Assembly: GCA_009746045.1 (NCBI GenBank)
Contig: RPFO01001217.1
Location: forward strand, 1 to 42,456
DNA: 42,456 bases
Direction: 5' to 3'
Source: Mesostigma viride
Lineage: Eukaryota; Streptophyta; Mesostigmatophyceae; Mesostigmatales; Mesostigmataceae
Positions 34,736-42,456 of this stretch are shown one piece after another. The notes beneath the pieces are model-generated. The model saw only the letters and a program-made list of their open reading frames with translations. It was not told where the DNA came from and made no database searches. Within the stretch, counting starts at the first letter, position 1. The number at the start of each line of letters is the position of its first letter. Both the position numbers and the translations under genes were made by a program.

Positions 34736-35347
34736 ATGTCCTCGTCGGACGCCCGGGACATCCGGGACGCCCGGGACGCGACGATGTCCGGACGCCCGCC
34801 CCCAGCCATGCGTCTGCTCGAGCGGTCGCTCCAGCGGTTTTATAGGGACGATCGCAACTTCGACGTCCTGGAAAAGCTCACGCACCGCGACGGACAGCGG
34901 GACAGCGACGTCCCGTCCCTTCGCGTGATCGAGTGGCTGGTCACGAACTACGCGCGCAACAAGGCCGTCGAGTACGAGCTGTCCGAGGAGACCGCGCCCC
35001 TGAACCTGTACATGTCGTACCGGGAGCACCTCGACTTCTACTCGAAACGCATGTTCGACCCGTTCGCGCGTCGGAAGAAGACCGTGCTCGAGAACGGCGA
35101 CAAGAAGATCGAGACAACACCCGGCCAGATGAACTTCTTCCGCTGGGCGATCACGAACGGCGTGGTCGACTACGCCATCCGGAACCAGGACAGCATACGG
35201 AGAGACCTGCCCAAGTGCAAGTGCCGAAAGCAAGAGGGCGGCGGAGGCGGGAGGACCAAGAGGAGGTGCAAGTCCTCGGACCTGGCCGCCATCATCAAGC
35301 CTCGCGTGAAACGGTTCAAGAAGAAGTTCGTCGTGCGTTTCAAATGA
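34736..35347 (+). CDS. Conserved NCLDV protein of unknown function
   Basis: 203 residues from the ATG at 34736; a second ATG at 34784 and a third at 34808 are possible. The segment YREHLDFYSKRMFDPFARRK and the later GQMNFFRWAITNGVVDYAI belong to a pattern I recall as widely conserved in giant viruses (QLK-Y-K-x-x-FDPF-x-R and NFFRWA-x-x-N-x-x-x-DYI). No function is established. The C-terminus is basic and contains Cys residues (LPKCKCRKQ, then RRCKSSDL). A pair of GGCGCGCC sites lies about 65-90 bases upstream. It is intact and in one frame. Confidence 0.75.
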   Translation: MSSSDARDIRDARDATMSGRPPPAMRLLERSLQRFYRDDRNFDVLEKLTHRDGQRDSDVPSLRVIEWLVTNYARNKAVEYELSEETAPLNLYMSYREHLDFYSKRMFDPFARRKKTVLENGDKKIETTPGQMNFFRWAITNGVVDYAIRNQDSIRRDLPKCKCRKQEGGGGGRTKRRCKSSDLAAIIKPRVKRFKKKFVVRFK

Positions 35348-35405
35348 TTCTGGGACGCGGTCGCTCGAATTATTCTTCTGCTCCGTACTCTGAAGAAGGC
35401 CCGGG

Positions 35406-35756
35406 ATGGACGCGGTGGTAAGCGCGTTCGCCTGGTTGTACGTCGCGGTGGTCGTGACGCCCCTCCGAGACCTTTTCATGAAAGGCCCGAAGTTCGGGGA
35501 GATGGGGTTCTGGATGGGGATGGAGGAGTCGGATATCTGCTCCGAGATGACGCGCACGTCATCCGACATATGGAGGGAGAACCCGTCCCGGTGCTCGGAC
35601 GTGATCGCGTCGAGATTCGAGAGTCTGCACACGCTGGTGCGCGTGATGCTCGTGTGGTACCTCGGATACCTCGTATTGCGAGGGATCCTGCAACTGCTAT
35701 GGAGACTGCCTAGTTTCCTGATGTACACTGCGTCCTCGTGGACGAAACGAAATTGA
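35406..35756 (+). CDS. Two-helix membrane protein
   Basis: 116 residues from the ATG at 35406 (MDAVVSAFAWLYVAVVV). Hydrophobic segments at about residues 3-20 and 78-100 flank a polar middle with Met, Glu and Ser. Likely a virion membrane protein. It is the first of three neighbouring genes of the same kind (also at 35859 and 36291). A 3'-end hairpin follows. Confidence 0.65.
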   Translation: MDAVVSAFAWLYVAVVVTPLRDLFMKGPKFGEMGFWMGMEESDICSEMTRTSSDIWRENPSRCSDVIASRFESLHTLVRVMLVWYLGYLVLRGILQLLWRLPSFLMYTASSWTKRN

Positions 35757-35768
35757 GTAGGATGATGG

Positions 35769-35792
35769 ATTTTATTGCGTACATAATAAAAT
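35769..35792. terminator. Perfect ATTTTATT hairpin
   Basis: ATTTTATT and AATAAAAT pair perfectly around an 8-nt loop, 13 bases past the stop at 35756 and between convergent genes. AATAAA is present on both strands. Confidence 0.6.
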
Positions 35793-35858
35793 ACGATTGC
35801 GAACATTCACTCGTGACCGACCGAAACGAATTAACGGTTCAAGGAATCCCAAGGAAAG

Positions 35859-36248
35859 CTAGATCCCGTGACGAATCATGTCCCTGAACCGCGGCATCTC
35901 GCGCCCCTCCGGCCTCCGTTCGCGCGCATCGTTCGCCGGCTCCGGCACCCGATCGGTATCGCTGGAGAGCCCGGCGCGCGTCTCGCCGCGGCGGAGGAAC
36001 TTGAACCCCTTGAGCGCGATGAACCCGGACACCAAAACGCCGAGGATCGCGTCCAAATGGCGCGACAACGCCTCGATCTTGCGTCTCATCCGCTCGACGC
36101 ACTCGTCCGAGGCACCGCGGAGGGTGAGGACGCACAGCAGTCTCGCCAGTCCCTCCGCGGCTCGACTCATGACATAGTACAGCGCCCACAAGGCCGCGGC
36201 GAAGGCGGTGGCCCACGTCGCCAAAGTCACCACCCATCGAGGCGCCAT
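35859..36248 (-). CDS. Two-helix membrane protein with charged tail
   Basis: 129 residues from the ATG at 36248 (MAPRWVVTLATWATAFAA). A membrane helix at residues about 6-26, an amphipathic middle rich in Arg, a second hydrophobic stretch (LGVLVSGFIALKG, about 70-83) and a long charged tail. No family recognised. TATCTAGCTAGCC lies just upstream of the start. Presumed virion or host-membrane role. Confidence 0.6.
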   Translation of the reverse strand: MAPRWVVTLATWATAFAAALWALYYVMSRAAEGLARLLCVLTLRGASDECVERMRRKIEALSRHLDAILGVLVSGFIALKGFKFLRRGETRAGLSSDTDRVPEPANDARERRPEGREMPRFRDMIRHGI

Positions 36249-36290
36249 CGCGCAGGCCGGCTAGCTAGATACAGGAAGGGTGACATATTT

Positions 36291-36569
36291 CTACGCGGCT
36301 CTACCCCCGCCCACGAGCTGGAGAGCGGACGCGATGGGAGTGGGAGACCCGAGACCCGTCCTGGAGTCCTTCCACGCGAGGTACGCGAGGCCCGCGGCGG
36401 ACACGAGACCGACCGAGAACATCCCGTACTGCGTCCACCAGCACCGCCAGTCGGTCGAACGGCAGCGGGTGACCTTCTTCAAGTAGGTGTGACTCGTGTA
36501 GGTGTGGAAGAGGATGATCGCGGCGAGGGCGCTCATGTAGTACGCGTCGAGCGTGATCTGGATGGCCAT
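36291..36569 (-). CDS. Small membrane protein
   Basis: 92 residues from the ATG at 36569 (MAIQITLDAYYMSALAA); an upstream non-ATG extension is possible. Helices at about residues 10-22 and 48-66 flank a Cys/Trp-rich loop (CRSTDWRCWW) that could be disulphide bonded. Same general design as its neighbours. Function unknown. GATAACTATAACAC lies about 20-35 bases upstream. Confidence 0.6.
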   Translation of the reverse strand: MAIQITLDAYYMSALAAIILFHTYTSHTYLKKVTRCRSTDWRCWWTQYGMFSVGLVSAAGLAYLAWKDSRTGLGSPTPIASALQLVGGGRAA

Positions 36570-36640
36570 TCGGGTCGCGCGTCGTGTTATAGTTATCGCC
36601 CAGAAAAAAAATGCGTATCGGACGCCAGCCTTAGCTCGAC

Positions 36641-39154
36641 TCAATAATTCCACATCTCGGCCACCAGGTCCGCCGCCGCGTCCGTGATCGAACCGAGCTC
36701 GTTCGAGTGCACGGACCCGTGAGGCACAGGGTTACCGAGGATCGTGATCGTGCTGGCCGAGCCGCGCGTCTTCACGATCTGGAGACTCTCGTCGTCCGCG
36801 ATCCGGAAATTGTAGCTCACGGGGATCGGCGCGTCGGCGTACTCGTCCGCGTACCGGTACAACTGCGTGTTGGAGATCTGCGCGTTCCGCTCGGCACTCC
36901 CCGCCACCCCTTGGAAACTCGCGTGGTTCGTGTCCACGAGTCGCAGGTTCTTGTACCACACGTCGATCGGCTTCTCCCCGCTCCCGTACGCGGGCGACCC
37001 CAGACGGACCGCCACCGTTTCCGTGAGGCCCAGCGTGACGTCCCACGTCTGCGCGCCTGCCGACTCATCGCTCAGGAGTTTCGCGGCGGAAAGGGTCTGC
37101 GGGACGCCGTTGACGTACAGCACGACCGCGCCGTCGGTCCCGCTCACGCCGATCCCCACGCCCAGCTGGAACTCGCGCGACGCCACCACGGGGGAAGAGG
37201 TCTCCGCGTAGACCAGACCGTTGGACGCCAGCAGGGCGCCGCCCTTGAACACCCACACGCGGACGTGCTCGCCGGGGGTCGAGAGGGAACCGAACGCGAA
37301 CAGTTCGAGAGTGCCCGACGGACTCGCGGCAATCGTCGCGACGGACGTGTTGCGCGCGAAAGGGTAGCCCGCGCCCGTGCACGCGCCGAGGGACGTCTTG
37401 GGTTTCACCGTGACCGTCGCAACCGCGTGGTTCCGTCCTCCGCGGTACTTCATGGACGCGTGGGACGCGGACACGTACGACGCGGTCGTGGCCGTGTCGA
37501 ATTTGGACTTCCACACGCGGTCCGTCTGGTCGTCGAACTCCCCGGGCCCGTGGTTCGAAAGGAAGGTCGGCTGACCCACGCGGGCCGAGGAAGTGTTTAA
37601 GGGGTAGTGATGCGTCTCGGCCGCGCCGTCCGGGAGCGAACTCAGCAGGATGTCGGTCCCGGGCGCCTTGCGAGACGCCGAAGCGACCAGGCGCGAGAAC
37701 ACGAGCTGACCGCCCTCGAAGTGCCAATACGCCCCCGTGTGGTCCCCGGCCTCTTGCACGTCGCCCTTCCTCCACGTGATGGCGCGAGGGGCCGCCACCG
37801 AGTCCACCTTCCCGTCCCCCTCGATCCGGATCCCCGCCCCGTCCGCGTAGGCGTTCGTCGGCGGTGTGGGGATTTGGATCTTGATGTTGTCCACTCGCAC
37901 CTCGTGTCCGAGTCCGAGATCCTGGACGTCGCCGAGAACGAGCGAGGGGAGGGACGGGATCGCGGTGACCGCGAGCGACGTGCCCCCCGTCGCGGACGCC
38001 CGGATCACGTTGTTCACGTACACCTTCACGGTGGACAGGTGCGGGTCGACCGCGTCGTACTCGCGGACGATCCGGAACGCATACGGCACGTTCGTCGCGA
38101 ACAAGAACGCGCCAATGACGGGGTCCGCCCCCCCTCCGGTCACCTGGAAACTCGCGGCGTTCGCCAGGGAAAGAGTGAAGGATTGGGCCTCGTCCGTCAC
38201 ATGTCCGTACCGCGCGACGCCCCTCCCGGAGATGGGGAGACCGTCCACGAACGTGACGTTGAACCCCACGTCGAAGGACTCCGTGACGGACGGGAACGCC
38301 GCGTTGGCCACGGAGGCCGTGCCGACCCCGTCGACGGAGGTCTTGAACTGCCCGCCGAGGATCGCCCCTCCTTCCACGGTCATCGCGATCGCCGACCCCG
38401 CCACGTCGACGAGCGAGTCCCCGTCGAACGGCCAATGAGCGACCAAGGCGTGGGCGGGGTTCGCGAGGGAGAGGGTCGTGTCCTCCACCTCGTTCGTGAC
38501 CGCGTTGATCGTGACGCTCGACACCAATCCGGCGATCTCCACGTTGCCGACGACCTTCACGGTGCCGCTCGCGGGCCGCAATTCTATATCTCCGACGGAC
38601 GAGGAGATCACGCCTTTGCCCCCGCCGGTCGCGGTCACAACGAGGTCCGAGTCGACGGCGACGTCCGAGGTCCCGGACAGCCGCAGGGTCGATCCGAGCG
38701 ATTTGACGTCGGACGCGAGCAGGTCGTCGTGTACGGCCAGGTCCCCGTGCACGTTGACCCTGTGCGTGGCCTTGTTCACCTGGGATATCGATCCGACGTC
38801 GCTCCCGTTCTCCCTGTTCGGTACCATGTCGATGTCGGTATACCCCGCCAGTCGTACCGCGCCACGTGCCGGAGCGACTTCCAACCCCGTCGACGTGGTC
38901 GTGATCCGGCCGTTGTTCACCAAATCCCCGTGGACGGCCAGATCGCCGTGGACGTTGACACGATGCGTGGACTTGTTTATCTGCGAGACCGCCCCGATGG
39001 CGCTGTTGTTCTCCTTGTTCGGCAGCAGGTCGACGTTGGTGTGGCCCACGAGAAGGACATTCTTCGCGTCCGTGAGTCCATCGCCGGACCACAGCTCGTT
39101 GGCGTAGAGTTTCCTGGCCTTGCACGTCCCGAGGTTCTTCAGGACATCGCCCAT
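36641..39154 (-). CDS. Fibre-like protein with two LamG-type domains
   Basis: 837 residues from the ATG at 39154 (MGDVLKNLGTCKARKLYAN). Two near-identical repeats at residues about 35-80 and 103-148 (VNVHGDLAVHGDL in both) are typical of viral fibre shafts. Two concanavalin A/LamG-like domains follow, at roughly 232-432 (ALVAHWPFDGD, then KVYVNNVIRAS) and 545-765 (VWVFKGGALL, VVLYVNGVPQTLS). Such folds often bind sugars, so the protein may be a surface fibre for host attachment; that is inference. Intact despite its length. The 12-mer TAGGTAAGTACG is 7 bases before the ATG (39162-39173 on the minus strand). Confidence 0.75.
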   Translation of the reverse strand: MGDVLKNLGTCKARKLYANELWSGDGLTDAKNVLLVGHTNVDLLPNKENNSAIGAVSQINKSTHRVNVHGDLAVHGDLVNNGRITTTSTGLEVAPARGAVRLAGYTDIDMVPNRENGSDVGSISQVNKATHRVNVHGDLAVHDDLLASDVKSLGSTLRLSGTSDVAVDSDLVVTATGGGKGVISSSVGDIELRPASGTVKVVGNVEIAGLVSSVTINAVTNEVEDTTLSLANPAHALVAHWPFDGDSLVDVAGSAIAMTVEGGAILGGQFKTSVDGVGTASVANAAFPSVTESFDVGFNVTFVDGLPISGRGVARYGHVTDEAQSFTLSLANAASFQVTGGGADPVIGAFLFATNVPYAFRIVREYDAVDPHLSTVKVYVNNVIRASATGGTSLAVTAIPSLPSLVLGDVQDLGLGHEVRVDNIKIQIPTPPTNAYADGAGIRIEGDGKVDSVAAPRAITWRKGDVQEAGDHTGAYWHFEGGQLVFSRLVASASRKAPGTDILLSSLPDGAAETHHYPLNTSSARVGQPTFLSNHGPGEFDDQTDRVWKSKFDTATTASYVSASHASMKYRGGRNHAVATVTVKPKTSLGACTGAGYPFARNTSVATIAASPSGTLELFAFGSLSTPGEHVRVWVFKGGALLASNGLVYAETSSPVVASREFQLGVGIGVSGTDGAVVLYVNGVPQTLSAAKLLSDESAGAQTWDVTLGLTETVAVRLGSPAYGSGEKPIDVWYKNLRLVDTNHASFQGVAGSAERNAQISNTQLYRYADEYADAPIPVSYNFRIADDESLQIVKTRGSASTITILGNPVPHGSVHSNELGSITDAAADLVAEMWNY

Positions 39155-39214
39155 TTCCGCGCGTACTTACCTAACACGGCGGATATTTCTTGAGACGCGT
39201 TCGGACGCGCACAA
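39155..39214. promoter_or_regulatory. Divergent promoter of fibre and reductase genes
   Basis: 60 bases between opposite start codons. It contains the minus-strand 12-mer TAGGTAAGTACG and a GGATATTTC patch facing the reductase. Confidence 0.4.
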
Positions 39215-41572
39215 ATGTCCCAACCTACCGATATACCCCTCCCGATGTCCGGCGGCACCGCGAAGTCCGCCGCCTCGTCCAAGATGGCGCTCGAGCCGAC
39301 GAACCCGACGGATCGGGCGATGGCGATCTGTCTGCGAACGTACCACCGCCCCCTGGAGGACGACGTGCACCTGGAGCGGTGGGACCAGGTCGTGGACCGC
39401 GTCATCCGCCACCAGGAGTGGCTGTGGGTGCGCGCGAAGGGGTCGCCGCTGGAGGAGCGGGAGTTCCGGGAGCTGGAGGACCTGCGAGAGCACATTCTGC
39501 ATCGGTACATCGCCCCGGCCGGCCGCACGCTCTTCCTGGGCGGCACGGAGTTGAGCCGGAGGAGGGAAAGTTGCATGTACAACTGTTCGTTCACGATCGT
39601 GGAGACCGTGTACGACCTCGTGGACGTCCTGTGGCTGCTGCTGCAGGGATGCGGGTAAGTTCGCGCGCTGTTGAGCGGACAAGTGTCCGACCGTTTGTTT
39701 GTCCGTCGCCTCTGACGATCACCGTGTTGATGGGTTGCCAATACTCACCCGTAGCATTCACGTCCGATCCCAACCGTGCGCGCCCACAGGGTCGGGTTCA
39801 AGCCGGTCACCGGAACGCTGAACGGGTTCGCGTGCGCCATCCCGACGATCGAGGTGGTCCGATCGACGCGCGCGACGGGCGGAGGGCGCGAGTCCAACAG
39901 GGAGACGTGGGACCCGGACACGAGGACGTGGACGATATCCGTGGGCGACTCGGCCGTCGCGTGGGCGAAGGCGGTCGGCAAGCTGATGGCGGGAAAGTAC
40001 CCGGCCGCCAAGCTCGTGCTCGACTTTAGCGAGATCCGCCCGCCCGGGACCCTCCTCAAAGGGTATAAATGGCGGTGTTCCGGGGACGCGCAGATCGCGA
40101 ACGCGTTCAAGAAGATCTCCGAGATCATGTCCACGCGCGCCGACCAGCTGCTGACGAAGATGGACATCCTGGACATCGTCAACCTCCTGGGCACGATGCT
40201 GTCCAGCCGCCGTTCGGCGGAGATCGCGTTGTGCGATTACGGAGACTCCGAGTGGCGGGAGTTCGCGACGGCCAAGAAAGACTTCTGGGTGAACAACGCG
40301 CACCGCCAGCAGTCGAACAACAGCCTCGTTTTCCAGACCGCGCCGTCCGTCGAGCAGGTCGAGGAGCTGTTCGAGATCATCCAGGAGGGAGGGGGGTCCG
40401 AGCCCGGCCTGTTCAACCTGGAGGCCGCCAGGAAGCGGGCGCCCTGGACGCGGGGCTGCAACCCGTGCGGTATGTGAACAAACCGAGCCGTATCCCTTGT
40501 CGCGTACACCTCTCTGTCTCGTTCCCGATCGTCGCATTGCCACAAAACTAATACTGTCACGCGTCACATGTCGGACCTTGCCGCCCTTGATGCCGCAGGC
40601 GAGATCCTCTTGGCGAACAAGTCTTTCTGCAATCTGACCGAGGTCAACATCGCCGCGTTCAAGGAGGGCAACAAGGCCGGACTGGAGCGCGCGCTCGTCC
40701 TCGCCGGCCGCATGAACTACCGACAGACCAACGTCGACCTCAGGGACGAGATCCTGCAAGAGGCATGGCACCTGTCGAATCAATTCCTCCGCCTTTGCGG
40801 CGTGGGGCTCACCGGGATCGTGGCGAGGCCCGACCTGCAGCCGTACGATTTCAGGAGGATGCGAAACATCGCCACCCACGCCGCGTACTCGATGGCGGAG
40901 GAACTCAAGCTTCCGTACCCGAAGAACGTCACGTGCATCAAGCCCTCCGGCACGTTGTCCAAGATCATGTCCACGGCCCAATGGGGCGAGGTCCCCGAGG
41001 GCGTTCACAAACCCCTCGGCAAGTACATCTTCAACAACGTGACGTTCTCGCGCCACGACCCGATCGTCGAGCGGTTCCGCGTCGCCGGATACCGCGTCTT
41101 CGACAAGCCGTTCGAATCCGAGTCGGTCCTCGTGACGTTCCCGATCTCGTACGCCAACGTGCCCTTCGCGAAGAAAACCGTCACGCGCGCCGACGGGACG
41201 ACCGAGGAGATCGAGGTCAACGCCGAGACGGCCGTGGACCAACTGGAGAGGTACAAGACCCTCATGAACAACTGGTGCGACCAGAACGTCAGCTGCACCG
41301 TGTCCTACGACCCCAAGGAGGTCCCCGCGATCGTGTCCTGGCTAGTCCGCAACTGGGACGCGTACGTCGGCGTGTCGTTCCTCTACCGCGCCGATCCCAC
41401 CAAGACCGCCAAGGACCTGGGGTACGTCTACCTGCCGCAGGAGGTCGTGAGCAAGGCCGCGTACGACGAGTACGTTGCGCGCATTTCGGCCGTCGAATAC
41501 GACGGAGTTTTCCACAGTGACGAGATGATCGACGTGGTCGAGTGCGCGGGGGGCGCGTGCCCCGTCCGCTGA
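39215..41572 (+). CDS. Class II (B12-dependent) ribonucleotide reductase, three exons
   Basis: Coding joins 39215-39654, 39790-40469 and 40599-41572, giving 697 residues, close to the about 740 of the monomeric Lactobacillus enzyme. It reduces ribonucleotides to deoxyribonucleotides using a radical made from adenosylcobalamin. Motifs in order: PAGRTLFLGGTE, the first disulphide Cys in CMYNCS (residues about 120-124), NNSLVFQT, the active-site NPC-GEI (about 371-376, across the second junction), the second Cys in SFCNL (about 384), KPSGTLSKI (about 487) and a C-terminal CAGGAC pair (about 691-696). All are intact when the two GT-AG introns are removed. With neither removed, stops truncate it. 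The adenosyltransferase at 31647 would supply the cofactor. Confidence 0.95.
39655..39789 (+). other. Spliceosomal-type intron 1 of reductase
   Basis: 135 bases, GTAAGT at the 5' end and CCCACAG at the 3' end. It interrupts after the second base of a Gly codon. Splicing joins GCG-VGFKPV exactly as the family expects, while read-through meets an immediate stop. A possible branch region is CCAATACTCACC. Confidence 0.92.
40470..40598 (+). other. Spliceosomal-type intron 2 of reductase
   Basis: 129 bases, GTATGT to GCCGCAG, after the first base of a Gly codon. Splicing creates the invariant NPCGEI active site. ACTAATAC at about 40548-40555 is a good branch-point match about 45 bases before the 3' end. 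Confidence 0.93.
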
Positions 41573-41692
41573 ATCGCGAGGCGTTTGATAAGAGCGTTCG
41601 ATAGACTCGGTTACCGCCTAGGACGACGTGTGGATGCGAGGATGCTTAAAATATTTGCTTGTTATTAATATCAACGTCTCTCCTCACCGCAA

Positions 41693-42456
41693 ATGACATT
41701 CGGAACCGTGCGCGTGACCTCGTTGATAGTCGAAAACGACGTGCAAGGAGGTGGCAACATAGGAGATTTCGAATTGAACATGGAGAATGATCAATTGCAT
41801 ATGAGGTTCAACAACGAGTCCACGGGGGTGTCTAGGGATGCGTTGACGTACAAGGAGGACGCATCGGGTCCTAAGGCTCCGGCCGTCGCATCGTACTGGC
41901 AGTTCAGCAACGACGTCCGGATCGCCGACGGACACGACCTCCTCGTGACCGGGAAGGTGATCCTGGGCGGCGCGCCGACCGAACCCAACGACGCGGTCAC
42001 GAAGGCGTACGCGGACGCGATTGCCGTCGTCCCCGCCGCCCTGTCGGACGCGACCGACGTCGAGTACACGGGCACGCCGTCTAGTAACGACGTCCTGGCG
42101 TGGAACGGGACGGCATGGACGAACACGCCGATCCGCGTACCTTACTGGACCGAAGTGTACCACTACAGCGGCGACATGAGCGGGTCGACCCCCGTCACGA
42201 TGGTCACGGGCGGAGGAAACGCCCTGAGCGCCCCGGCGCCGTTCCAGTTCGTGGTAAGCAACCTCTCGATCAGCGCGAATAATCTCCCCGACGCGGCGAG
42301 TCACTCGTTCACCGTCCTCGTGAAGAAGCATCACCAAGACGATAGCGGCCCCATCACCTTGGACACGTACACCCTGTCCACCGGTGCCATGGCGCAGAAG
42401 ACCGTGATGGGCGTCCGAGCCGCGTGGGCGAACGTGCCCATCACTCCCATCACGAA
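41693..42456 (+). CDS. Fibre or adhesin-like protein, cut by the window end
   Basis: An open frame from the ATG at 41693 (MTFGTVRVTSLIVEND) runs to the last base without a stop, so at least 254 residues. It has strand-rich repeats with GDFELNMENDQLH, DGHDLLVTGKVILGG and the motif PTEPNDAVTKAYADA, which is common in phage and giant virus tail or fibre proteins. A later stretch (SLSDATDVEYTGTP, DVLAWNGTAWTNTP) is also typical of fibre shafts. TTAATATC lies about 22 bases upstream. It probably cooperates with the fibre protein on the other side of the reductase. The C-terminal receptor part is outside the window. Confidence 0.75.
   Translation, partial: MTFGTVRVTSLIVENDVQGGGNIGDFELNMENDQLHMRFNNESTGVSRDALTYKEDASGPKAPAVASYWQFSNDVRIADGHDLLVTGKVILGGAPTEPNDAVTKAYADAIAVVPAALSDATDVEYTGTPSSNDVLAWNGTAWTNTPIRVPYWTEVYHYSGDMSGSTPVTMVTGGGNALSAPAPFQFVVSNLSISANNLPDAASHSFTVLVKKHHQDDSGPITLDTYTLSTGAMAQKTVMGVRAAWANVPITPIT

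Noticed and set aside
37065-39125. Arg-rich frame overlapping the fibre gene
   Set aside because: Shifted-frame shadow of the fibre gene; very high Arg/Gly content.
39758-41242. Long minus-strand frame across the reductase
   Set aside because: Antisense to reductase exons with known motifs.

Overview
The window looks like a GC-rich genome segment of a nucleocytoplasmic large DNA virus (Nucleocytoviricota), either from a free virus or from a viral copy integrated in a eukaryotic (perhaps algal or other protist) genome. The support is a D5-type SF3 helicase, a separate archaeo-eukaryotic-type primase, a poxvirus A22-type Holliday junction resolvase, a YqaJ-type exonuclease, a capping-enzyme-like nucleotidyltransferase fold, MSV199, SET and PD-(D/E)XK proteins, many small membrane proteins, and tight gene packing with short AT-rich promoters and AT-rich hairpins at 3' ends. 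I cannot name the species or family from sequence alone.

Layout. 1-8200: a possible zinc-finger gene, then a very large low-complexity, coiled-coil and tandem-repeat protein now split over three reading frames. 8200-13320: small membrane protein, D5-like helicase, several small viral genes, and an MSV199-domain gene. 13393-23208: a 9.8-kb insertion with perfect 29-bp terminal inverted repeats and a 3-bp GAA flanking duplication. It is packed with satellites and carries at least one broken gene, but no transposase that I recognise. 23209-29475: a 64-nt tRNA-like structure, then a recombination and replication block (resolvase, YqaJ exonuclease), a SET gene and a PD-(D/E)XK protein. 29479-32216: a DUF3179 protein, small proteins, a SLATT-type membrane protein and a PduO-type cobalamin adenosyltransferase. 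32340-36570: primase, a capping-enzyme-like pseudoenzyme, a conserved giant-virus protein and a cluster of two-helix membrane proteins. 36641-42456: a LamG-containing fibre protein, a B12-dependent (class II) ribonucleotide reductase with two GT-AG introns, and a second fibre-like gene cut off by the window end.

How the genes fit together. The reductase makes deoxynucleotides and needs adenosylcobalamin, and the adenosyltransferase makes that cofactor, so the two form a plausible viral B12-dependent dNTP module. Primase and helicase, usually fused in this virus group, are separate genes here. The resolvase and the YqaJ nuclease are neighbours and probably act in recombination or genome processing.

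A recurring oddity is single-base frame changes in otherwise well-preserved genes, often at runs of five or six identical bases. They point either to homopolymer errors in a long-read assembly or to early decay of an integrated copy.
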